DNA of 5,858 nt from an uncultured Prevotella sp. (lineage in GTDB: Bacteria; Bacteroidota; Bacteroidia; Bacteroidales; Bacteroidaceae), in contig CAKPTK010000131.1 of assembly GCA_934190685.1 (NCBI GenBank), forward strand, positions 1-5,858, read 5' to 3'. Shown piece by piece: positions 1 to 5,858 of the stretch. Position numbers and translations under genes: made by a program. Each line of letters starts with the position of its first letter. Positions within the stretch are counted from its first letter, which is position 1. Below the pieces are notes generated by a model. The model worked only from the letters and a program-made list of their open reading frames with translations, was not told where the DNA came from and ran no database searches.

Positions 1-377
1 ACTCTCGGGTGTCGATGCCTGTGATGCCCGGCACCTTCTCACGCTTCAACCAGTCGGCAAGGCTCTCCACTGCGTTCCAGTGGCTATAGTTCTCGCTATA
101 GTCTGCCACGATAATTGCCGAGGCATAGATTTTGTCACTCTCCATGAATGTTGCGATGCCATTGGGTTCTATGGTGAATGGAGGTACACCATAGTTGCCT
201 ACCAATGGGTATGTGAGCGTCATCAACTGACCTGCGTATGAAGGGTCAGTGAGGCTCTCGGGATAGCCCATCATCGCTGTATTGAACACTACCTCGCCAG
301 CCACCGGTTGGTCATAGCCAAACGATTTGCCGTGAAATTTCGTTCCGTCTTCCAGTACTAAAGTTACGTTTCTCATC
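1..377 (-). CDS. carA: Carbamoyl-phosphate synthase small (glutaminase) subunit, N-terminal part
   Basis: This is the first 125 codons of CarA; the gene runs off the low-coordinate edge, so no stop is seen. CarA hydrolyses glutamine and channels ammonia to CarB, which makes carbamoyl phosphate for arginine and pyrimidine synthesis in the cytoplasm. The visible part is the CarA-specific N-terminal domain. It has LEDGTKFHG at residues 8-16, GEVVFNTAMMGY at 27-38 and LTDPSYAGQ at 42-50, and ends at GIDTRE (120-125). Ser46 aligns with Ser47 of the E. coli protein, which helps build the glutaminase active site. The class I amidotransferase domain with the catalytic Cys-His-Glu lies outside the window. 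The start ATG (377-375) gives the length expected from E. coli CarA; the upstream sequence is AT-rich with only a weak GAG. It begins 35 bases after the purF-like stop with no terminator between, so cotranscription is likely. carB is expected next but cannot be seen. Confidence 0.95.
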
Positions 378-412
378 TCTATTTTGTTTCGAGTATTTAT
401 TGCTTTTATTGG

Positions 413-2299
413 TTACTTCATGTCGTAGTATTTCTCCACGTAGTTGATGAAAGCCTGATTGCAGAGTTTCATGCCGCCCGGTGTGGGATAGTCGCCGGTG
501 AAATACCACTTGCCCTTGTGGTTGGGAATGGCGGTCACCAAGCCTTCGATAGACTGGTAGACTAATTCCACTGGAGTGGTCATACCCTCGGGACGGAGCA
601 TCTCCACAATCTTTTTGTTGATTTCGTCCACAGTGAAGGGCTTGTAGATAGCCTGCACACAGTTTTTCATTTCCGACTTGGGCTTTTCCAGTTCTGCCTG
701 ACAGTTGTGGTAGGTCTGTTCCACGAGATTGAACAAGCCACGTTCCTTTATCAGCTCAATGGTGGCACGGAACACGCAGAACTCCTCCAACCTTGGCATG
801 TCGATTCCATAATAGTCGGGATAGCGTATCTGCGGACTGCTGCTCACCACGACAATCTTCTTCGGATGCAAACGGTCGAGAATCTTGAGGATGCTCTCCT
901 TGAGGGTGGTACCACGCACGATGCTGTCGTCGATGATGACGAGATTGTCGACATGTGGGGTCACACTTCCATAAGTGATATCATAGACATGGGAAGCAAG
1001 GTCGTTGCGTGAGTTGCCTTCCGTGATGAAGGTGCGCAACTTGATGTCTTTCCATGCCACTTTCTCGCTGCGGGCATAACGGTCGAGGATGGAAACAAGT
1101 TCTTCGTGAGTGGGCACATGGCCCAAGCTCTCGATAGCCTTCACCTTCTCCTCATTGATATAGGTCTTGACTCCTTCCAAGAGACCGTAGAAAGCCACTT
1201 CCGCAGTGTTGGGGATAAACGAGAACACAGTATGCTCGGTGTCGTTGCCCACGGCCTTGAGCACATTGTCTGTGAGTTGGAAGCCCAATTTCTTTCTCTC
1301 CCGATAGATATCCGCATCGGAACCTCGGCTGAAATAGATGCGCTCAAAGCTACACGCTTGGTCACCACGCTGTGGGATAATCTCCTCGATGGAGCATTCG
1401 CCGTTGCGCTTCACAAGCAGGGCCTTTCCGGGATTCAGTTCCACGATATCGTCCTTGTCGAGATCGAAAGTAGTCTGAAGCACGGGACGCTCACTGGCCA
1501 GCACCACGATTTCGTCGTTCTTGTAATAGAAGGCAGGACGGATGCCCCAAGGGTCACGCATGGCGAACATCTCGCCGCTGCCGGTGAGTCCGCACATCAC
1601 ATAGCCACCGTCGAAATCCATCATCGTGGTCTTGAGCACATTGCTCATCTTCACATGGTTGTCTATATAATCGGTGATGGCTGTACCTTGAAGTCCCTGT
1701 TTCTGGGCATCCTGGAAGTTGCGTTCCACCTCACGGTCGAGGCGATGGCCCATATATTCGAGAGTGATATAGCTGTCGCTGTAGATGCGGGGGCACTGTC
1801 CCATGCTGGTGATTTTGTTGAAAATCTCGTCAATATTGGTCATATTGAAGTTGCCGCACAGACAGAGGTTCTTTGCCCGCCAGTTGTTGCGTCTCAGAAA
1901 CGGGTGAACATAAGAAAGGCCACTCTTTCCGGTAGTGGAATACCGAAGGTGGCCCATATACATTTCACCAGCAAAAGGTAGATTCATCTTTGCGTAATCA
2001 GCGTCGGCAAGTTGCTCCGCCGTCAAACCCTTATAGTTCGACTGCACAGCACCAAAAATTTTAGTGATGGCGTCCTTACCCTCGGCACGTTCACGGAACA
2101 TATATTCGTTTCCGGGAACGGTGTCGAGTTTTACACACGCCATGCCGGCGCCTTCCTGTCCACGGTTGTGCTGCTTCTCCATCATGAGATAGAGTTTGTT
2201 CAAGCCGTACATCCATGTGCCATACTTACGCTGATAGTAATCCAGTGGTTTGAGGAGCCTCACCAGCGCCACGCCACATTCATGCTTCAATGGTTCCAT
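413..2299 (-). CDS. purF: Divergent amidophosphoribosyltransferase (PurF family), long form
   Basis: Predicted glutamine-PRPP amidotransferase, 628 residues against roughly 470-505 for typical PurF. The family turns PRPP plus glutamine into phosphoribosylamine, the first purine step. An N-terminal Ntn-type glutaminase domain spans about residues 8-290. Cys8 in HECGV is the expected nucleophile after loss of a 7-residue propeptide, as in the Bacillus-type enzyme. QHNRGQE (43-49), HLRYSTTG (117-124), GNFNMTN (149-155), SDSY (174-177) and RDPWGIRP (248-255) follow. The phosphoribosyltransferase domain (about 315-550) has FERIYFSRG (318-326), RTFI (422-425), the PRPP loop IDDSIVRGTT (456-465) and YGIDMP (497-502). 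Odd points: the glutaminase motif normally NGNLTN reads NFNMTN, QHRGQE carries an extra Asn, the loop normally like IPETS reads IPNTA, and about 70 residues extend the C-terminus. No CxxC pair like that binding the Fe-S cluster in Bacillus PurF is present. The start is supported by an AAAGGA site 5 bases upstream and by the propeptide-Cys arrangement. The family is clear; whether it is the main purine enzyme or a paralogue is not decidable here. Confidence 0.88.
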   Translation of the reverse strand: MEPLKHECGVALVRLLKPLDYYQRKYGTWMYGLNKLYLMMEKQHNRGQEGAGMACVKLDTVPGNEYMFRERAEGKDAITKIFGAVQSNYKGLTAEQLADADYAKMNLPFAGEMYMGHLRYSTTGKSGLSYVHPFLRRNNWRAKNLCLCGNFNMTNIDEIFNKITSMGQCPRIYSDSYITLEYMGHRLDREVERNFQDAQKQGLQGTAITDYIDNHVKMSNVLKTTMMDFDGGYVMCGLTGSGEMFAMRDPWGIRPAFYYKNDEIVVLASERPVLQTTFDLDKDDIVELNPGKALLVKRNGECSIEEIIPQRGDQACSFERIYFSRGSDADIYRERKKLGFQLTDNVLKAVGNDTEHTVFSFIPNTAEVAFYGLLEGVKTYINEEKVKAIESLGHVPTHEELVSILDRYARSEKVAWKDIKLRTFITEGNSRNDLASHVYDITYGSVTPHVDNLVIIDDSIVRGTTLKESILKILDRLHPKKIVVVSSSPQIRYPDYYGIDMPRLEEFCVFRATIELIKERGLFNLVEQTYHNCQAELEKPKSEMKNCVQAIYKPFTVDEINKKIVEMLRPEGMTTPVELVYQSIEGLVTAIPNHKGKWYFTGDYPTPGGMKLCNQAFINYVEKYYDMK

Positions 2300-2304
2300 T
2301 ATTA

Positions 2305-2310
2305 TCCTTT
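2305..2310 (-). promoter_or_regulatory. Shine-Dalgarno-like site of the purF-type gene
   Basis: On the minus strand AAAGGA lies 5 bases before the ATG at 2299. It is the only clear Shine-Dalgarno-like match among the four starts; uxaC, glmS and carA have AT-rich leaders with little or none, as is common in Bacteroidota. It supports the chosen start. Because most Bacteroidota ribosomes make limited use of such sites, its effect on translation is uncertain. Confidence 0.5.
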
Positions 2311-2339
2311 ATCTTAATATCTGTTGTTTGTGTTCGTTT

Positions 2340-4187
2340 TCATTCCACCGTCACCGACTTGGCGAGATTGCGGGGTTGGTCCACATTCTTGCCTTTACAG
2401 ATGGCTATGTGATAGGCCATAAGCTGCAAGGGGATGGTTGAGATGAGAGGTTCGAGACATTCCATTACAGCGGGAATTTCCAACACCTCGTCAGCCACAT
2501 GACTGATGGTGTCGTCGCCCTTGGTGACAATGGCGATAACCCTGCCCTGGCGTGCCTTCACTTCCTGTATGTTGCTCAGCACCTTCTCATACATTGCATT
2601 GTGGGTGGCGATGACCACCACCGGCATGTCGGAATCAATCAAGGCGATAGGACCGTGTTTCATTTCGGCTGCCGGATAGCCCTCGGCATGGATATAACTG
2701 ATTTCCTTCAACTTGAGGGCACCTTCCAAAGCCACGGGATAGGAGAACCCACGACCCAGATAGAGGAAGTTGCGTGCATAAGTGAAAATCTTGGAGAGGG
2801 TTTGTATCTGGCCGTTGAGTTTCAACACTTCTTCCATCTGCTCGGGTATCTTGCCGAGCGCCTCAACAGTTTTCTCATATTCGGTCTGCGACAGGGTTCC
2901 CTTAGCTTTGCCCAAAGCGAGGGCCAGCATGGTAAGCACAGTCACCTGACCAGTAAAGGCCTTGGTGGAAGCCACACCGATCTCGGGGCCGACATGGATA
3001 TAGGAGCCGGTGTCTGTGGCTCTGGCGATGCTGGAGCCCACCACATTACAAATACCGTAGACAAAGGCGCCCGACTTCTTGGCAAGTTCAATGGCAGCCA
3101 ACGTGTCAGCGGTCTCACCGCTCTGCGAGATGGCTATCAACACGTCGTCTGAGTTGACAACAGGATTGCGGTAGCGGAATTCTGAAGCGTATTCCACTTC
3201 CACAGGGATGCGACAGAAGTTTTCCAGCAATTGCTTGCCAATAAGACCTGCATGCCATGAGGTGCCGCAAGCTACAATGATAAAGCGCTTGGCGTTGAGC
3301 AGTTGGCGGCGATAGTCAATCACGGCACTGAGCACCACCTGCTTGGCATCCTGTATCACACGGCCACGCATACAAGTGGCGATGCAACGGGGTTGCTCGA
3401 AGATTTCCTTGAGCATGAAATGGGGATAGCCACCTTTTTCTATCTGACCGAGGTTCAAATCGACCGTTTTCACCTCGGGGTTGAGTTTCACATTCTGAAT
3501 GTTCACCACCTTCAGAGGCTCGCCACGACGGAGCACGGCGATGTTTCCGTCTTCGAGATAGACCACTTTGTCTGTATATTCCACGATAGGGGTAGCGTCG
3601 GAGCCAAGGTAGAAGTCGCCGTTCTTACCGATGCCCACCACCAGTGGACTTTGCTTACGGGCAGCTATAATCTGTCCCGGCTCACGTTTGTCAAGCAGGG
3701 CGATGGCATAGGCCCCAATCACCTGATGCAGAGCCAGCTGAACAGCGGTCAAGGTGTCGAGTTTTTTCTTCACCTGGATATATTCAATCAGCTGTACGAG
3801 CACCTCTGTGTCGGTGTCCGACTTGAAGGTCATGCCTTTTTCAATAAGTTGCTTTTTGAGTTCGGCATAATTTTCGATAATGCCGTTGTGGATAATCGCA
3901 AGATTCTTGGATTGGGAATAATGAGGATGGGCATTGACAGAGGACGGTACACCGTGAGTGGCCCAACGAGTATGGGCAATGCCCACAGTGCCTGTGACAT
4001 TTTTGTCCTCGCAATAATGTTCAAGATCGGAAACCTTACCTTTTGTCTTGTAGACGTTCAGGTCACCATTGTCGTTAACCAGGGCTACACCGGCACTGTC
4101 ATAACCACGATACTCAAGGCGTTTCAATCCCTTGATTAGAACAGGATACGCCTGTTCATTGCCTAAATATCCTACAATTCCACACAT
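2340..4187 (-). CDS. glmS: Glutamine--fructose-6-phosphate aminotransferase (isomerizing)
   Basis: GlmS converts fructose-6-phosphate and glutamine to glucosamine-6-phosphate, the entry step to UDP-GlcNAc for peptidoglycan and lipopolysaccharide, in the cytoplasm. The protein has 615 residues, close to the 609 of E. coli, and all key motifs are intact. The glutaminase domain (about 2-240) begins MCGIVGYLG, with Cys2 as nucleophile once Met is removed. It contains YRGYDSAG (26-33), HTRWATHG (72-79), NGIIEN (101-106) and SDTDTEV (123-129). The linker holds YPHFMLKEIFEQP (254-266). The first SIS sugar-isomerase domain has CGTS (307-310) and SQSGETADT (354-362); the second has LEGALKLKE (487-495) and AEMKHGP (507-513). 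Glu495, His511 and Lys610 align with the E. coli isomerase residues Glu488, His504 and Lys603, and the tail NLAKSVTVE is canonical. It is first in the presumed glmS-purF-carA unit and follows its own promoter. No glmS ribozyme is seen in the leader, so control is probably at the promoter. Confidence 0.98.
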   Translation of the reverse strand: MCGIVGYLGNEQAYPVLIKGLKRLEYRGYDSAGVALVNDNGDLNVYKTKGKVSDLEHYCEDKNVTGTVGIAHTRWATHGVPSSVNAHPHYSQSKNLAIIHNGIIENYAELKKQLIEKGMTFKSDTDTEVLVQLIEYIQVKKKLDTLTAVQLALHQVIGAYAIALLDKREPGQIIAARKQSPLVVGIGKNGDFYLGSDATPIVEYTDKVVYLEDGNIAVLRRGEPLKVVNIQNVKLNPEVKTVDLNLGQIEKGGYPHFMLKEIFEQPRCIATCMRGRVIQDAKQVVLSAVIDYRRQLLNAKRFIIVACGTSWHAGLIGKQLLENFCRIPVEVEYASEFRYRNPVVNSDDVLIAISQSGETADTLAAIELAKKSGAFVYGICNVVGSSIARATDTGSYIHVGPEIGVASTKAFTGQVTVLTMLALALGKAKGTLSQTEYEKTVEALGKIPEQMEEVLKLNGQIQTLSKIFTYARNFLYLGRGFSYPVALEGALKLKEISYIHAEGYPAAEMKHGPIALIDSDMPVVVIATHNAMYEKVLSNIQEVKARQGRVIAIVTKGDDTISHVADEVLEIPAVMECLEPLISTIPLQLMAYHIAICKGKNVDQPRNLAKSVTVE

Positions 4188-4260
4188 ATATAATATAATG
4201 AGCTTTTACAATAATATAATAGAGGTGCTAATCTCCCCTGAAGTTACAATAGCTTTAAAC
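4188..4260 (-). other. AT-rich 5' leader of glmS with a 10-base direct repeat
   Basis: This is the likely untranslated leader, about 70 bases, between the predicted promoter and the glmS ATG; its upstream limit is an estimate from the promoter position. It has no Shine-Dalgarno site and is very AT-rich just before the start. ATAATATAAT (plus-strand reading) occurs twice, at 4190-4199 and 4211-4220, 21 bases apart start to start. A weak 5-bp hairpin with one G-U pair (AGGGG/CCTCT on the minus strand, about 4222-4240) could form. In such composition both may be chance. AT-rich leaders fit the usual Bacteroidota initiation mode. Confidence 0.45.
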
Positions 4261-4264
4261 TCTG

Positions 4265-4296
4265 CAAAAATACGTCTAATTTTCGACATTGCCAAA
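4265..4296 (-). promoter_or_regulatory. Bacteroidota-type sigma promoter for the glmS-purF-carA unit
   Basis: Read on the minus strand, TTTG (4296-4293) stands as the -33 element and TATTTTTG (4272-4265) as the -7 element, an exact match to the Bacteroides consensus TAnnTTTG. The 20-base spacer is in the usual range. It faces glmS and should start RNA around 4255-4260, giving a leader of about 70 bases. It lies downstream of the uxaC terminator, which fits a separate start for the amidotransferase unit. The call rests on consensus match and position only. Confidence 0.75.
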
Positions 4297-4298
4297 TC

Positions 4299-4365
4299 TT
4301 TGTCCATTATTTATGGAAAAATAATTCCACGTCTTCTTCTCATGGACAGGAACGTGGACGGTCCA
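4299..4365. promoter_or_regulatory. Cluster of TGGA half-sites and inverted repeats upstream of the glmS promoter (possible operator)
   Basis: Six TGGA half-sites lie in 63 bases: 4314-4317, 4343-4346 and 4355-4358 on the plus strand, and 4303-4306, 4326-4329 and 4362-4365 on the minus strand. They form TCCAT-N5-ATGGA (4303-4317), which extends with one mismatch to 9-base arms at 4299-4307 and 4313-4321. They also form TGGAA-N6-TTCCA (4314-4329) and TGGAC-G-GTCCA (4355-4365). Several centre-to-centre spacings are 11-12 bases, about one helical turn. The cluster ends just upstream of the -33 box, where an activator or repressor could act. No known regulator is recognised; this is pattern-based inference. 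Confidence 0.3.
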
Positions 4366-4373
4366 ATCGGACC

Positions 4374-4407
4374 AAAAACAAAAACCCGCCCGGCTGAGCC
4401 GGACGGG
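4374..4407 (-). terminator. Rho-independent terminator of uxaC
   Basis: On the minus strand the arms CCCGTCCGGC (4407-4398) and GCCGGGCGGG (4394-4385) enclose the 3-base loop TCA. A T-rich run of five T, G, five T follows (4384-4374). The stem has 10 pairs including one G-U wobble; on the plus strand the same position would be a C-A mismatch and no T-run would follow. The signal is therefore directional and ends uxaC transcription, 35 bases after the uxaC stop codon. It separates uxaC from the glmS promoter. Confidence 0.92.
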
Positions 4408-4441
4408 AACTGTACTATCTGTTAAATGTTTATTGTCTAAA

Positions 4442-5845
4442 TTAATAGAACTTGAAGTAGTTGCGGGCGTTGTTATAGCTGATGTCCTCAACCATACGCG
4501 CAAGTGACTCCTGATCGTTAGGCAGCAAACCATTCTCCACATCGTTGCCAAGCAGGTTGCAGAGCAAACGACGGAAATACTCGTGACGAGGATAGCTCAA
4601 GAATGAGCGTGAGTCGGTGAGCATACCCACGAAGCGTGACAACAGGCCAAGCACGGACAGAGCGTTCATCTGACGAGTCATACCGTCGAGCTGATCGTTG
4701 AACCACCAACCTGAACCAAACTGAATCTTGCCTGGGCAAGAACCGTCCTGGAAGTTGCCGAGCATGGTGGCAATCACTTCGTTGGCACATGGGTTCAAGC
4801 AATAGAGGATGGTACGTGTGAGCTTGCCCTCAGCATTGAGATGATTGAGGAAGTGGCTCATGGCACGCGCTGTGGTGAACTCGCCGATAGAGTCGAAGCC
4901 TGTATCCGGACCGAGCTTGTCATACATCAAGCTGTTGTTGTCGCGGATGGCACCATAGTGATACTGCTGTGTCCAGTCGCTTGCATAGTCTTGCTCTGCC
5001 ATGATGGTGAGGATGCAGTGTTTGTACTTGCGCACCTCGTCAGCAGAAAGCTGCTGGCCACGCATAGCCTTCTCGAAGATGGTCTCAATCTGAGAGTCTG
5101 TGTAAGGCTCGTCATAGAATTCCTCGATACCATGGTCGGAAAGACGGCATCCGTTCTCGTGGAAGAAGTCGTGACGCTTCTGGAGAGCGTCCACCATATC
5201 CTGGAACTTGTTGATCTCAACACCAGAAACCTCGGCGAGTTTGTTCACATATTCCGCGAAGTCAGGTTTCTCAATGTTCATGGCCTTGTCTGGACGCCAA
5301 GCTGGAATCATCTTAATCTCGAATCCGCTCTCACGTGTCTGCTTGTGATAGCGCAGGTCGTCGATAGGGTCATCGGTAGTACATACACACTCCACATTGT
5401 AACGGCGCATGAAACCACGAGCGCTGTACTCTGGCAATTGAAGCTTTGCGTTACACTCGTCGTAGATTTCACGAGCAGTCTTGGGGCTGAGCTGCTTGGT
5501 GATGCCGAAAGCAGTCTTCAGCTCAAGGTGAGTCCAGTGATAGAGAGGATTGCGGAAAGTGTAAGGCACGGTCTCAGCCCACTTCTCAAACTTCTCCCAA
5601 TCGCTTGTGTCCTTGCCGGTGCAGTATTTTTCGTCCACACCGTTGGTACGCATAGCACGCCACTTGTAGTGGTCGCCGCCAAGCCACAATTCTGTGATGC
5701 TTTTGAATTTGTGGTCGTTGGCCACCATCTCTGGGATGAGGTGGCAGTGATAATCGATGATTGGCATCTTAGCCGCATGATTGTGGAAAAGATCCTGCGC
5801 GGTCTTGGTTTCAAGCAGGAAGGATTCATCCATAAATTGTTTCAT
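4442..5845 (-). CDS. uxaC: Glucuronate (uronate) isomerase
   Basis: UxaC interconverts D-glucuronate with D-fructuronate and D-galacturonate with D-tagaturonate, the first cytoplasmic step in hexuronate catabolism toward 2-keto-3-deoxygluconate. The protein has 467 residues, close to the 470 of E. coli, and looks complete. It is a member of the amidohydrolase-like TIM-barrel superfamily. DYHCHL (31-36) supplies the HxH metal-binding pair of the first strand. Other family blocks are TDDPIDDLRYH (157-167), WRPDKAMNI (183-191), GCRLSDHG (232-239), YGAIRDNN (297-304), GSGWWFNDQ (377-385) and LTDSRSF (409-415) followed by YPRHEYFRR (418-426). Asp411 is a plausible late-strand catalytic or metal residue, by analogy only. 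The start at 5845 gives MKQFMDESF; the alternative Met5 would remove only four residues. Just 13 AT-rich bases lie upstream in the window, so its promoter and any uronate operon partners are out of view. A strong terminator ends it downstream. Confidence 0.97.
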   Translation of the reverse strand: MKQFMDESFLLETKTAQDLFHNHAAKMPIIDYHCHLIPEMVANDHKFKSITELWLGGDHYKWRAMRTNGVDEKYCTGKDTSDWEKFEKWAETVPYTFRNPLYHWTHLELKTAFGITKQLSPKTAREIYDECNAKLQLPEYSARGFMRRYNVECVCTTDDPIDDLRYHKQTRESGFEIKMIPAWRPDKAMNIEKPDFAEYVNKLAEVSGVEINKFQDMVDALQKRHDFFHENGCRLSDHGIEEFYDEPYTDSQIETIFEKAMRGQQLSADEVRKYKHCILTIMAEQDYASDWTQQYHYGAIRDNNSLMYDKLGPDTGFDSIGEFTTARAMSHFLNHLNAEGKLTRTILYCLNPCANEVIATMLGNFQDGSCPGKIQFGSGWWFNDQLDGMTRQMNALSVLGLLSRFVGMLTDSRSFLSYPRHEYFRRLLCNLLGNDVENGLLPNDQESLARMVEDISYNNARNYFKFY

Positions 5846-5858
5846 CTAAATTATTGTT

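Noticed and set aside
1106..1981. Open frame of 291 codons on the plus strand, opposite the purF-type gene
   Set aside because: It is wholly antisense to a well-supported PurF-family gene, its His/Leu/Val-rich product resembles no family I know, and it has no promoter or start context. It is a shadow frame.
413..2299. Fe-S cluster binding as in Bacillus-type PurF
   Set aside because: The propeptide resembles that type, but no CxxC pair is present and the Cys position before YGID is Asp-Tyr, so a cluster is not supported.
3303..4139. Open frame of 278 codons on the plus strand, opposite glmS
   Set aside because: Fully antisense to a canonical glmS with no recognisable motifs; the same reasoning removes the 217-codon frame at 2499-3152.
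4188..4260. Possible glmS ribozyme or other riboswitch in the glmS leader
   Set aside because: The leader is only about 70 bases, AT-rich, and lacks the conserved core and pseudoknot elements of the glmS ribozyme; only a weak 5-bp hairpin is possible.
4360..4373. Second small hairpin, GGTCC-AATC-GGACC, next to the terminator T-run
   Set aside because: A 5-bp stem with no following T-run in either direction is not a terminator by itself; it may be part of the half-site cluster or chance.
4132..4425. 97-codon plus-strand frame spanning the glmS start and the intergenic gap
   Set aside because: It crosses the glmS start, the promoter and the uxaC terminator hairpin, and the product has no family-like features.
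1..5858. Mobile elements, CRISPR repeats, tRNA or rRNA genes
   Set aside because: No transposase-like reading frame, terminal inverted repeats, regularly spaced repeats or RNA-gene signatures were seen; nearly all of the window is accounted for by four conserved housekeeping or catabolic genes.

Overview
The window reads as an ordinary stretch of a Bacteroidota chromosome, most likely order Bacteroidales and possibly a Prevotella-type genus. Three things point there: a promoter of the Bacteroidota form (TTTG, 20 bases, TATTTTTG), AT-rich leaders mostly without strong Shine-Dalgarno sites, and the gene order glmS, a long divergent purF-type gene, carA. The genus is an inference; no rRNA or other marker is present. 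All four protein genes are on the minus strand, so transcription runs from high to low coordinates.

Layout in the direction of transcription: uxaC (glucuronate/uronate isomerase, complete) fills 5845-4442 and is followed by a strong intrinsic terminator at 4407-4374. The 254-base gap 4441-4188 also holds a cluster of short TGGA half-sites (4365-4303), a good promoter (4296-4265) and an AT-rich leader of about 70 bases. glmS (4187-2340), a 628-residue amidophosphoribosyltransferase-like gene (2299-413) and the first 125 codons of carA (377 to the window edge) follow, with gaps of only 40 and 35 bases. No terminator is visible inside that run, so it is probably one transcription unit, with carB likely beyond the edge.

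The three genes of the run are all glutamine amidotransferases. GlmS makes glucosamine-6-phosphate for cell-wall and lipopolysaccharide sugars. The PurF-like enzyme should transfer the glutamine amide to PRPP, the first step of purine synthesis. CarA supplies ammonia for carbamoyl phosphate, used for arginine and pyrimidines. The unit therefore gathers entry points that spend glutamine nitrogen. uxaC is functionally separate: it opens hexuronate (glucuronate/galacturonate) catabolism, fitting a plant- or host-glycan degrader, and is insulated by its terminator.

I see no mobile element, CRISPR array, tRNA, rRNA or clearly new system. The points most worth a second look are the unusual active-site motifs and insertions of the PurF-like protein and the half-site cluster upstream of the glmS promoter.
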